A stretch of 64,000 nucleotides of DNA from Mytilus edulis (lineage: Eukaryota > Mollusca > Bivalvia > Mytilida > Mytilidae), in the NCBI RefSeq assembly GCF_963676685.1, contig NC_092350.1, positions 67,706,502 through 67,770,501 on the forward strand, read 5' to 3'. The notes beneath the pieces are model-generated. The model did not search any database. It was given only the letters and a program-made list of their open reading frames with translations, and was not told where the DNA came from. The position numbers and the translations under genes were made by a program. This document shows positions 11,251-21,761 of the stretch, piece after piece. Each line of letters begins with the position of its first letter. The first letter of the stretch is position 1.

Positions 11251-11984
11251 ATAAAGAACTGTTCAACATTTTTGAAAAAGACTATGAACGAAAATCGTAT
11301 TATTTATCTTCTCTTGATGATAGATTGATTGGCAAATGAACCAGCATTATCTAATGGTTATCACAGAGAGGGACAGGCGAGCGATTTTTAATTGAAGCTT
11401 TTTCAGCGTTAAAACAATTTTCCACTATAAACGAATGTTACTTTATACATATATAAGGACTTAGGTAGCTAAATCTACAAATTTTATTAGGTATTATGAT
11501 TTTTATTGCAATAGATTAATATGCTAAATGTAGGTCAACATAACCTTGTGTATCCTGTTTTTATTTTTAAATTCTATCAAATAAAAAATTATCTTTACCA
11601 ATTTCATTGAAATAACATTTAAATTCAATATTTTAAAATTTCCAAAATATAATCAAGCATAAGGCTTAGTATGCCCCTTTTACATTTTCTGCAGGTACAT
11701 AGAAATGGTACTGTATATAGGTTAATAAATTATGCATTAACTCATTCCTTGCTGAGTAAATTGTATTAAATTACCAGCAACAACACAAATGTGTTCAAAA
11801 GGAGCACATTGTTCAAATGAAAATTATATACTATATAGTAGGTACAGTTTGATTAGAATACAGATTCTGTATCCATGCTTTGCTTATAACAGGATATGAC
11901 AGTCTATTGTGGACTTGACGTTAACTTTTAGCCAGTGAAAAAAGTTGTTACATAAAAATTGCATTAGAATTTGCTGCTTAGACT
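11251..11984. other. Unassigned AT-rich intergenic DNA
   Basis: I see no open frame, RNA gene or repeat family that I can name here. Composition is strongly AT-rich with short T and A runs. Confidence 0.5.
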
Positions 11985-12200
11985 CTCATTATTATGTCAC
12001 CCTATAGACAATGTCGGGTGACATATTGCTTTTCCTCTGTTTCTTTTTCTGTATTATTATTATTATGTCACCCGATCGACAATGTTGGGCGACATTTTGC
12101 TTTTCCTCTGTTTCTTTTTCCTTATTATTATTATGTCACCCGATCGACAATGTCGGGTGACATATTGCTATTCCTCTGTTTCTTTTTGCCTATTATTATT
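11985..12200. repeat. Tandem array of hairpin-forming unit, about 70 bp, three units
   Basis: Units start ATTATGTCACCC (GTCACCC at 11996, 12067 and 12135). Each contains GTCACCC ... GGGTGAC as inverted arms (GGGCGAC in unit 2) and then a TTTTCCTCTGTTTCTTTTT tract (CTATTCC in unit 3). The arms can fold into a short hairpin on either strand. This is a common mussel repeat module. The third unit runs into further repeat sequence at 12200. Confidence 0.85.
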
Positions 12201-12299
12201 TTTCTTCCGCCGGCTTTCTCGGAACCAAAGGAACCAATCTAAATGATCGTTCACTATAACAAGGAACCCTGACTTTCAAGTTGCAGTGCAACTTTGGAA

Positions 12300-12593
12300 C
12301 TAAAAAAAGGCTGTCGTTACCATGGAAACAGAACAAATGTGAAAAAATCCAGTTTTTGGTTTTAATAAATTATTTGGATATGCTTAAATTTAGAATCATT
12401 ATATCTTGATACAATGCAGGTGCCCACTATATACTGGTTTTTGAGGATTTTGGCAATCATTGGAGCTACTATGGTGCCATGTTAACTACACCAAATATTT
12501 CAAAAATATCAAAATGCTCCAAATTTAACAAAACTTGACAGTAACGATGATCAAGATTGGTAGATGTGGAATTTGGCAGATCAAAATGGTCCA
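12300..12593. repeat. About 130-bp repeat family with X-box-like site, left part
   Basis: Sequence of the type AAAATGGC/TGTTGCCATGGAAAC followed by AAATGT and AAAAT blocks. An X-box-like string GTTACCATGGAAAC lies at 12316-12329. A second, degenerate module follows near 12460. The family resumes at 13898 after the 356-bp array, so that array appears to have inserted into it. Non-coding. Confidence 0.6.
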
Positions 12594-13897
12594 AATAGTT
12601 ATCAAAAGTACCAGGATTATACATTTTTACGCCAGACGCGCGTTTCGTCTACATAAGACTCATCAGTGACGCTCAGATCAAAATAGTTAAAAAGCCAAAT
12701 AAATACAAAGTTGAAGAGCATTGAGGATCCAAAATTCCAAAAAGTTGTGCCAAATATGGCTAAGGTAATCTACTCCTGGGGTAAGAAAATCCTTAGTTTT
12801 TTCGAGAAATTCAAAGTTTTGTAAACAGAAAATTTATAAAAATGACCATATAATTGATATTCATGTCAACACCGAAGTGCTGACTACTGGGCTGGTGATA
12901 CCCTCGGGGACGAAACGTCCACCAGCAGTGGCATCGACCCAGTGGTGTAAATAGGTATCAAAAGTACCAGGATTATAATTTTTTACGCCAGACGCGCGTT
13001 TCGTCTACATAAGACTCATCAGTGACGCTCAGATCAAAATAGTTAAAAAGCCAAATAAATACAAAGTTGAAGAGCATTGAGGATCCAAAATTCCAAAAAG
13101 TTGTGCCAAATATGGCTAAGGTAATCTACTCCTGGGGTAAGAAAATCCTTAGTTTTTTCGAGAAATTCAAAGTTTTGTAAACAGAAAATTTATAAAAATG
13201 ACCATATAATTGATATTCATGTCAACACCGAAGTGCTGACTACTGGGCTGGTGATACCCTCGGGGACGAAACGTCCACCAGCAGTGGCATCGACCCAGTT
13301 GTGTAAATAGGTATCAAAAGTACCAGGATTATAATTTTTTACGCCAGACGCGCGTTTCGTCTACATAAGACTCATCAGTGACGCTCAGATCAAAATAGTT
13401 AAAAAGCCAAATAAATACAAAGTTGAAGAGCATTGAGGATCCAAAATTCCAAAAAGTTGTGCCAAATATGGCTAAGGTAATCTACTCCTGGGGTAAGAAA
13501 ATCCTTAGTTTTTTCGAGAAATTCAAAGTTTTGTAAACAGAAAATTTATAAAAATGACCATATAATTGATATTCATGTCAACACCGAAGTGCTGACTACT
13601 GGGCTGGTGATACCCTCGGGGACGAAACGTCCACCAGCAGTGGCATCGACCCAGTGGTGTAAATAGGTATCAAAAGTACCAGGATTATAATTTTTTACGC
13701 CAGACGCGCGTTTCGTCTACATAAGACTCATCAGTGACGCTCAGATCAAAATAGTTAAAAAGCCAAATAAATACAAAGTTGAAGAGCATTGAGGATCCAA
13801 AATTCCAAAAAGTTGTGCCAAATATGGCTAAGGTAATCTACTCCTGGGGTAAGAAAATCCTTAGTTTTTTCGAAAAATTCAAAGTTTTGTAAACAGA
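12594..13897. repeat. 356-bp tandem array, 3.66 units
   Basis: Repeat phase measured at AAAAGTACCAGGATTAT is exactly 356 bp three times (12608, 12964, 13320 and 13676 for the same G). Units are almost identical to one another. Each carries a minus-strand hammerhead-like core (first copy 12628-12666), and each full unit carries a plus-strand GC-rich structured segment (first copy 12886-12943). A diverged single copy of this family exists at 2575-2735 and again at 50321-50481. Near-identical short head-to-tail units with a ribozyme-like core resemble the retrozyme type of retroelement, but that identity is inference. Confidence 0.93.
12628..12666 (-). ncRNA. Hammerhead-ribozyme-like core in the 356-bp unit
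   Basis: On the minus strand the unit reads CTGATGA, then GTC-TTATGTA-GAC (stem II with a 7-nt loop), then GAAA, then CGC-GCGTCTG-GCG (stem III), then TA. This satisfies the hammerhead core: CUGAUGA, GAAA, the A15.1-U16.1 pair and a GUA cleavage triplet. Identical copies are at 12984-13022, 13340-13378 and 13696-13734. What is missing is an obvious stem I: bases before CTGATGA (GAGCGTCA) do not pair with those after GTA (AAAAAT). It may be a decayed or dimer-acting ribozyme, or a chance resemblance fixed in a repeat. Confidence 0.45.
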
Positions 13898-14310
13898 AAA
13901 ACCTAAAAGTGGCATTTACCTTCTTAAAATGGTAGGTCAAATTGATTGAAACTTTCATGGTATGGTCCCTCCCATATGTACCAATGTGGTATATGCCATT
14001 AAATTTTAGGAATGGTCTCTATTGCCATAGGAACCATCACAAATGTAAAAAATGTCAAAAATTTCAAAATGCTCCAACATTGATGAAACTTTATATGATT
14101 GTAGACAGGCAAGTCTGGATAAGCCTTTTAAGATGGAATTTCCAAAATGGCCACAGTTGCCATGGAAACTGCAAAAATGTAAAATATTTTCAAATTTGCT
14201 CCAAATTTAATGAAACTTACTCTTATTGTCAACTGGCATGTAAAGGTGAGGCTTTTGACTTTGGAATTTTCAAAATGGCTGCTGTTGCCATGGAAACAGA
14301 AGAAATATGA
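13898..14310. repeat. About 130-bp repeat family with X-box-like sites, right part
   Basis: Three modules spaced 135 and 128 bp carry ATTGCCATAGGAAC (14021-14034), GTTGCCATGGAAAC (14156-14169) and GTTGCCATGGAAAC (14284-14297). All fit the X-box pattern RYYNYYATRRNRAC bound by RFX factors. Around them are AAATTTAATGAAACTT and AAAATGGC blocks. The open frames across this stretch follow from the repeat and carry no recognisable domain. Confidence 0.7.
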
Positions 14311-15189
14311 AACTCTTAACAAAGCTCTTAATGTATTGAAAATTTACAGAAAGATATATCGCAATTCATAGATCTGCATTGACTGTAAAATTCTTTTGAA
14401 ATGGCTGCCATTTAGTGGCAATGGGGGATTAGGGTGACATCCGCAATTGATTGCAATGGCAATTCTAGTTGATAATTTCAATTGCTTCCATAGAGTTTAA
14501 GGAAGTACACCACTAATTAATGGCACCAGTGCTTTCTATGTTAAATTCCTCAATTTCGAGTGGTCACAGCTCTTTTATCTTTAAGTTCAAATAAAGTGAC
14601 AATCATTGCATGTCAAAGCAACACTTTCTTGGGTCCTGTACTGAAAAAAATCAACATACTTTACATGGCAGATAAGAAAGAACTGGTTCCCGGAACTTGG
14701 GAGGTACCAAAACAGGTACTTCTGATCTGACAAAAAGGCAAAATGTTACGCCTCCTTTTAAAATTTCATGCCATTTTTTTATTATTCAAATTTATCTGTC
14801 AAAAATTGTTCTACAATGATCACCAGTCATGCAGCTTTGATTTGATACCAAAATTAATAAAATATTCTAAATATTTTGAAAGTTATGTCCATACGTAGGA
14901 ACTATTTTGTGTTAAATATGTACTACTTTCTGGTATGTGCTTTCTGGCCGGGCCCGAATTAGTGTTGTTACACCTATAACAGAACCAAACTTGCTATATT
15001 GACTTGAGCATTACTTTATTTCATTCTATGATATATTTCAAGCAATAAAAAACACATAGAGCTTTAGTCCAAGTACTATTTCATTAATTTTAAGCTCAAA
15101 TTTGACTGGTAGTAACATATGGGTTATTCAAAGACAAGAGGCTGCCAACGACAGCAAACCAGTTTATTAGCATTTATTTGTGTCCTAGC
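14311..15189. other. Unassigned intergenic DNA
   Basis: No gene is visible. The start still resembles the preceding repeat family (TGGCTGCCATTTAGTGGCAA). The remainder is mixed AT-rich sequence with no open frame or structure I can support. Confidence 0.45.
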
Positions 15190-16140
15190 AATATCACAAG
15201 AACCATTACTGATGATTGGTGAAAGTGAAAATTGTCAATATCAAATTTGACCTTTATTTTGTCATCAGTATCAACATATTAAAATTTGAAAAGCTTAGAT
15301 TGAATGGTTTGTGAGTAAATGCAACAACGTGAATGGAAACACCATTTTACGATCTTTCAAGAACCATAACTCCTGAATGGTAAAAGTCAAAATCGTCATT
15401 ATTGAACTTGACCTCTATTTTGTCATCAGTAACAACATATTAAAATTTGAAAAGCTTTGGTGGAATGGTTCATGAGAAAATGCATGGACACGACTGGAAA
15501 CACCATTTTTCAATCTTTCAAGAACCATACATTTTGTAACTCCTGAACGGTAAAAGTCAAAATCGTCATTATTGAACTTGACCTCCATTTTGTCACCAGT
15601 AACAACATATTAAAATTTGGGAAGCTTCGGTAGCACAGTTCATGCGTAAATGCACGGACACGACTGGAAACGCCATTTTTCAATCTTTCAAGAACCATAA
15701 CTCCTGAACGGTAAAAGTCAAAATCGTCATTATTGAACTTGACCTCCATTTTGTCACCAGTACCAACATATTAAAATTTGGGAAGCTTTGGTAGAACAGT
15801 TCATGTGTAAATGCACGGACACGACTGGAAACGCCATTTTTCAATCTTTCAAGAACCATAACTCCTGAACGGTAAAAGTCAAAATCGTCATTATTGAACT
15901 TGACCTCCATTTTGTCACCAGTAACAACATATTAAAATTTGGGAAGCTTTGGTAGAACTGTTCATGCGTAAATGCACGGACACGACTGGAAATGCCATTT
16001 TTCAATCTTTCAAGAACCATAACTCCTGAACGGTAAAAGTCAAAATAGCCATTATTGAACTTGACCTTCATTTAGTTGTCAGTAACAACATATTAAAATT
16101 TTAAAAGCTTTGGTTGAACGGTTCTTGAGTTAATGCACGG
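15190..16140. repeat. Tandem array, about 161-bp period, six units
   Basis: Units are marked by CAAGAACCAT at about 15200, 15359, 15519, 15689, 15850 and 16011. Each contains GGTAAAAGTCAAAATCGTCA (or a variant), a TTGAACTTGACC segment and ACAACATATTAAAATTTG. Central units are nearly identical and outer units more diverged, typical of unequal exchange. Overlapping minus-strand open frames of similar sequence appear only because the 161-bp period shifts frame at each unit; I do not regard them as genes. Confidence 0.92.
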
Positions 16141-16260
16141 ACAACATTTTATTGCCGCCCGCCCGCCCGACCGACCGCCTGCCCTGCCGCCCGCCGAGCA
16201 TCCCCAATTTAATAACCGACATTTTTGTCACAAAAATCCGGTTGAAAACTGCATATGTAT
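16141..16260. repeat. GC-rich CCGCCCGCCCGACC tract ending the 161-bp array
   Basis: After the last unit comes a C-rich low-complexity tract (about 16154-16200), strikingly GC-rich against its surroundings. It is followed by a small inverted pair AACCGACATTTTTGTC / CAAAAATCCGGTT (16212-16243). This looks like the terminus of the repeat element that gave rise to the array. Confidence 0.5.
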
Positions 16261-17052
16261 ATTACCATTGGGCAATATACTTTTTTTATTCTCAATATCA
16301 TTGTTTTATTTATTAATTTCTATTAGGAAAGCTATGTCTTTACTAACAGTCATACTATTATCAGAGGTTCTTCATTAAATAAAAATATATTAGCCCAAAC
16401 TTAAGACATAAATGAGAAATTATCCCCCCTTTTTTCTTGAAATTGGAAAAAGGCTTTTTTTTTGTATGAACCATAATTATGTGGTAAAACATAGATTAAT
16501 AAGAGCAATTTATATATCCCTCAGCTAGATAACTTGCTAAACTGGTTCAAAATTGTATGTTCAGTGAGATTTTAGAATTCTTATATGAGTATATACCATT
16601 TGCCTAGATTGTAAAAGGCTACCATAAGAAAAACAAAAAAACTTAAAAATCATAAGATTACTTTGACCAAGAGCTATTCTGTTCCATATACAAGTCATAA
16701 AATACATGTTTTATTAATTTCAATCAGAAAAAAATGCAAAACTAAGAACTTGGAGCCAAGTCTTAACTGCATGCATGTTGTATGACCATAAAAGGCTAAC
16801 ATACTTGAGTATGCCAATTTAAGAGCTTAAATTTCCCATTAGCAGGATGGTTGACGTGCTTCAGTCAATAATCATGATAATACATTTTTGATACAAAAAC
16901 ACGCAATTTACACTTTTAATACTTAAATTTAATAAAATTATGATCGCAGCAAACTTAGAATATCCTTCACGTATGCCGAACATATCAGGGTTTTCAACTT
17001 ACATGTGTTGTGAACAAAAACCTGCACTGGAAAATAACATTGAGTCAGGGGT
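16261..17052. other. Unassigned AT-rich intergenic DNA
   Basis: No gene, RNA or named repeat is seen. Includes a T-rich stretch near 16430 with CCCCCCTTTTTTCTTGAA. Confidence 0.45.
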
Positions 17053-17215
17053 AATCCGTAATATATGTGTAATTCAGGTCTCAGAAAGGGTATATACTGT
17101 GACATTCCCGGCTTAGGGCTTATATCCACTTCGCCTTTGGCTCAGGGAATATAAACTCTAAGCCGGGAATATCACAGTATATACCCTGTCTAAGACCTGA
17201 ATAACATATTATTAC
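17053..17215. repeat. Long imperfect inverted repeat (foldback, MITE-like)
   Basis: The left arm holds CAGGTCTCAG, AGGGTATATACTGTGACATT and CCCGGCTTAG. The right arm holds their reverse complement, CTAAGCCGGGAATATCACAG, TATATACCCT and AGACCTG. The arms are about 75 bp and meet at a short GC-containing centre near 17128-17140. As RNA it would fold into one long hairpin. No terminal duplication could be assigned with confidence. The family may be a foldback or miniature inverted-repeat element. Confidence 0.8.
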
Positions 17216-17615
17216 AACTGTCACATAAACTTTACACTAACCAAGAAAACTAAACATTGATCAATGAACCATAAAAATGAGGTCAAGGTCAAATGAACCA
17301 TGCCAGACAGACATATACAGCTAACAATTCTTCCATACAACAAATATAGTTGACCTATTGCTTATAAATTAAAGGGGAACTAGCTGTCAAATTCATAGTC
17401 ACTGATTTTAATCAAATTCACATATATTTGATTTATTAACATTTATTCAAACTATTAAAAGTCTCAAATAAACAATGAACAGGGCAGTTGCCTGAAAATA
17501 AAGAGCATTGGCACTGTCAAACTAGTTTAAACCCCATTTGAAATGTTTGGTACTTGTCATTTTGGGGCCTTTTTTTTTAGCAGAATCTACAATATGGCCA
17601 TACAGTAACTTATAG
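17216..17615. other. Unassigned intergenic DNA
   Basis: No gene is visible. It contains a common low-complexity coding-like stretch (ATGAGGTCAAGGTCAAATGA) but no recognisable frame. Confidence 0.4.
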
Positions 17616-18175
17616 TTGGAATGCATACATATATGTCATTTTTTGTTGTTTCTATGTACGTTCCCTTACCATTGCACTTCAGTGTTTCTGTTGTTCTGTT
17701 GTTTTCCTCTGATAGTTGATGTATTTCCCTTGGTTTTAGTTTGTCACCCAGATTTGTTTATTTTTCTCTCAATCAATTTATGTGGTATACTACTGTTGTC
17801 TATTCATTTTGGTCTCTTGTGGAGACATTTTATAAAGGGAACAAGTAGCAAATGCAAAGAGTGGAATAATCAACATGGAGATACAAAAACCATGTATTCA
17901 AGTATACCTGGATTATTGCTACATAATAATAGTAGGTTCACAATCAGAAAAAAAGAAGTCTCCTTTGTTGTAATTTTTTATAGTTCCCAACTGACCTCAC
18001 CAACAACCCCAGGCTAAGGTCAAGATATGAGCCAGTCTTCCTATATCGGATGCTCCTTACAACTAGCTGTTTCTTTTTTATATATATATACATGTAGGAA
18101 TTACAGAGGGAATCAATAATGTCAACAAACTTTGAACAGCGGTATACTACTGTTGCCTTTATTTGAATTATCTTT
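17616..18175 (+). repeat. Fragments of the GCGGTATACTAC repeat
   Basis: The stretch 17640-17800 matches the body of the repeat at 1200-1545 (TTCCCTTGGTTTTAGTTTGT, then GTCACCCAGATTTGTTTATT). The stretch 18133-18170 matches its end (TTGAACAGCGGTATACTACT). About 330 bp of other sequence, including a short (TA)n run at 18079-18092, lies between. Plus-strand open frames here carry no recognisable domain. Confidence 0.5.
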
Positions 18176-18429
18176 ATATAAATGAAAACCAAAAATAAAA
18201 AAAATAAAAAAGTAATTTTGAATTTTGAAAAAAGAAATCCCTAAATTGAGGAATGTGAGGTAAAAGTACAAATGCAAGTTCCTTGGTTATCCCCAACAAG
18301 CCTCTGAATCAAGTCTACTTCATATGTAAAGATGAACGATAGGGTGGATATCTAAAACCAGCAACATACTTCGACCAATGGCAATCATACCACATCTGAT
18401 GTTTATATGTAAATGGGATTTGTATATGA

Positions 18430-19105
18430 AATATTAGGTCATTGCTCCATTGTTAAAGACCCTGTATCAATCTCTTGACATTTGGTCTTGATGAAAAGTT
18501 TGTCTTATTAGCAATCATATCACATCTCCATATTTGCATTGTTGAAATATTAGGTCATTGCTCCATTGTTTAAGACCCTGCATTAATCTCTGTCATTTGG
18601 TCGTGATGAAGAGTTTGTCTTTTTGGCAATCATATTACATCTCCATACTTGAATTGTTGAAATATTAGGTCATTGCTCTATTGTTAAAGACCCTGCATCA
18701 ATCTCTGTCATTTGGTCATTTGGTCGTGATGAAGAGTTTAATAAATGTCTTATTGGCAATCATATCACATCTCCATATTTGTTACGTGTTGAAACATTAG
18801 GTCATTGCTCCATTGTCAAAGACCCTGCATCAATCTCTGTCATTTGGTCTTGATGAAGAGTTTAATAAATGTCTTATTGGCAATCATATCACATCTCCAT
18901 ATTTGTCACGTGTTGAAATATAAGGTCATTTTTCCAGTGTTAAAGACCCTGCATCAATCTCTGTCATTTGGTCTTAATGAAGACTGTCTTATTGGCAATC
19001 ATATCACATCTCCATATTTGTTACAGACCCCAGCTGCATCAATCTGTGACATTTGGTCTTCAGATGAAGAGTTTGTCTTACTGGCAATCATATCATATGT
19101 AATTT
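18430..19105 (+). repeat. Tandem array, about 110-130-bp units (TTGGCAATCATATCACATC family)
   Basis: Six or so units each contain AGGTCATTGCTCCATTGTTA, a GACCCTGCATCAATCTCTGTC segment shortened in places, a CATTTGGTC segment and GGCAATCATATCACATCTCC. Unit lengths vary through small insertions and losses. The shared GGCAATCATA block also occurs in the neighbouring array at 19430-20085 and, on the opposite strand, at the start of the dispersed copies at 24280 and 30553. Confidence 0.85.
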
Positions 19106-19429
19106 AAGACCCTGCCTTTGACTCAGGTGGGGCGGGGAATAAAGGATTATTGAGACTGCTACAAGGGGGAGGGAGGGGGAAACCAAGACTAGAAGAGGAG
19201 CATACTGTGAACCAACTTATCTTTCAGACAATTAATTAACGAGACTTCAAGCGAAAAGAAATAAGCCGAATATAAATCACAAATATTTCAAAATAGAATG
19301 AAGTAATCCGAAAAATAAGATAGTCACGAAACACATCCATGCAAAATATGTGAAAAAAAACAGCAATATGGGATTCTTTTTCTTCTCTTTTTTCATTTGT
19401 GATTTCTGAGCCTTTTATAGATGACTGTG

Positions 19430-20085
19430 TGGTATCTGCTTTGCTCATTGTGGAAGGCTGTACAGTGACATGTAGCTGTAAATTTTTGTGTCATTTAGTC
19501 TCTTGTGGAGAGTTGTTTCATTGGCAATTACAATACATTTTTTTTATTTCTGCTTTGCTCATTGTTGAAAGCCGTACAGTGACCTATAGCTGTTAATTTC
19601 TATGTTATTTAGTCTCTTGTGGAGAGTTGTTTCATTGGCAATCATAACACATCTTTTTCTGCTTTGCTCATTGTTGAAGGCCATACAGTGACCTGTAGCT
19701 GTCAATTTCTATGTTATTTAGTCTCTTATGGAGAGTTGTTTCATTGGCAATCATAACACATCTTTTTCTGCTTTGCTCATTGTTGAAGGCCGTACAGTGA
19801 CCTATAGCTGTTAATTTCTATGTTATTTAGTCTCTTGTGGAGAGTTGTTTCATTGGCAATCATAACATATCTTTTTCTGCTTTGCTCATTGTTGAAGGCG
19901 GTACAGTGACCTATAGCTGTTAATTTCTATGTTATTTAGTCTCTTGTGGAGAGTTGTTTCATTGGCAATCATAACACATCTTTTTCTGCTTTGCTCATTG
20001 TTGAAGGCCATACAGTGACCTATAGCTGTTAGTTTCTGTATCGTTTAGTCTCTTGTGGAGTGTAAAGTCGCATTGGCAATCAAAC
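19430..20085 (+). repeat. Tandem array, about 110-bp period, six units
   Basis: Units read TCTGCTTTGCTCATTGTTGA, ACAGTGACCTATAGCTGT, TTAGTCTCTTGTGGAGAG and TTGTTTCATTGGCAATCATA in fixed order, with starts near 19435, 19550, 19660, 19768, 19877 and 19987. The unit is the reverse complement of the first 110 bp or so of the dispersed element copy at 30553-31240 (GATTGCCAATGATACAACTC ... CAATGAGCAAAG). The terminus of a dispersed element has therefore been amplified in tandem here. Confidence 0.88.
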
Positions 20086-21502
20086 TACATCTTCTTTTTT
20101 AGTATATACACAGGAAAAAATCCTATGTGAAATATGATAGAAAGGGTGATACACGAAGAAAAAAAAACGCTGCGAAAATTGATAGAAATGGCGCAACACG
20201 AATAAAATGTCCATAAAATAAGTTGGTTTACAGTAATTAGTTCCTATAGAAATGTCAACTGTGTTTCAAAAATATGACATTAAATTGATTTGCCATTTAT
20301 CTGTTCCCCATCAAATTGAAATTTGAATATCATCATAATGGTCAATCGAAATTGAAGAAAAGAAATGAAATAAAAAAATTGTAAACATGAATAGGTCTAA
20401 AGAACATTTTTCAAATTTTACATTTCATCTCCCCCCCCCCCCCCCCCCCAAAAAAAAATCCTTATTTAACTGTCTCATTCTGAATTTTAGGTATTAGGTA
20501 TTTATCTGAAGTTATAATAATATGTTAGACTAATAATGGCATTTTGTCTTAAGAAAGTCATTTACTAACGACAGTCAGTCTCAACCCAATAAATTATATT
20601 CTGCACACATACTTAATGAATAAAAAGCAACCATATCCCTCCATCTGGTTAGTACCCCAAACCCTTACTAGAATTGCATACACCAATCTCTCTCTCCCTT
20701 GTGCCACTCTATCATGCCACTTAAATACCTAACAACCTATTTAGGAAGTATCATGTTAGTAAACCCCCCAGGTTAGTGTTGATACTTCATAGAATGAAAA
20801 GATTTATAAATGAAGTACTAGACATGGAGGGACATAAGTATAATTTTTAAAGAAATTAAAATATTTCATAAACTTAAATGAATGGATGTTACAATTTTCA
20901 GTGTAGCTAACTGATTAGTGAAATAACCTTCATTGAGATTGCCAGAGACTAAAACTTTGTTTAGCCAATTGACATGATCATTAAAAAGCCAAAAGAGATA
21001 TCATTATCTCATACTTAATAAACTGTAAATTTACAGGAAAATAACAATTTAAATTTCTAAAAGCATTGCTGCAGACCTTAATACTGATTCAGAATAAGAA
21101 AAGTTAAATAATTAAATAATGAAAAATGTTGAAGAGGGAGAAGTTTGATAAATCTGAAAAAAAAAGGAAAAAACAGTAAACATGGTAAAAAGTTTTATTA
21201 AGAAAACTATTAAAAATTTTTAAAAAGAACTAAAATAAAAAATGTTGACATTGCTATGGGAACCCTGCCCCTTTTAAGGCAGACTTCATACAGGCACTAA
21301 TCAAGGATAAAAAAAATCAAGCATTATCCCTTAATTTCACATTCCACAATGTAGGTGATCTCTTAAAAGGTAACTAAAAAAAGTTGATCCCAACTAACCC
21401 ACTGAACCAGAAGAAGGATACAACAGATATGGCGCTGTACTTCATTCTTGCCGTCGCCTAGAAGCCATCAGCAAGGACCAGCTGAGAGCTATAATTTGAC
21501 AA
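20086..21502. other. Unassigned AT-rich intergenic DNA
   Basis: Apart from the poly-C run, I see no gene, RNA or repeat that can be named. Short open frames lack any domain signature. Confidence 0.4.
20438..20469. repeat. Poly-C then poly-A run
   Basis: A run of about 19 C is followed by 9 A. Such a run is a likely site of assembly or sequencing length error. Confidence 0.9.
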
Positions 21503-21562
21503 AAGAGACTTCAATTTCCCCATTGTGAACTTTCCATGTGTAGCAGCAACCCAATTATACCT
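21503..21562 (+). pseudogene. Short coding fossil, DFNFPIVNFP motif
   Basis: About 20 codons on the plus strand read DFNFPIVNFPCVAA. I recall DFNFPIVNFPF as a frequent motif downstream of the RT domain in retroelement proteins of bivalves and amphioxus, usually followed by a C-S-x-I-P segment. Here it is isolated, with stops on both sides, so at most a fossil. The resemblance comes from memory and is short. Confidence 0.35.
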
Positions 21563-21761
21563 GTAAATGAATTTCATGTCTCCTTGCTAATCATTCCACT
21601 CTTTGCATCTCATGCATGTAGCTATGATTCCTTTAAAAACAGTTGCTGCTTAAAAAGATACTTCCGAAACAAGGATTGTTAATGGTCAAGTTGAAGGAAA
21701 GTCATTCTTTACATGATTTATTGTTAACAAAAATTCTAAATGTGAAAAAAATAATCATATA

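Noticed and set aside
12628-13734. A proven active hammerhead ribozyme
   Set aside because: The core fits, but stem I pairing is not evident, so I keep it as hammerhead-like only.
15510-16071. Three overlapping minus-strand frames with near-identical protein sequence
   Set aside because: They arise from the 161-bp tandem repeat, whose period shifts the reading frame at each unit; there is no codon constraint.
5419-16240. CRISPR-like spacing of repeats
   Set aside because: Units are contiguous tandem repeats of 70 bp to 2 kb without unique spacers, in a eukaryotic setting.
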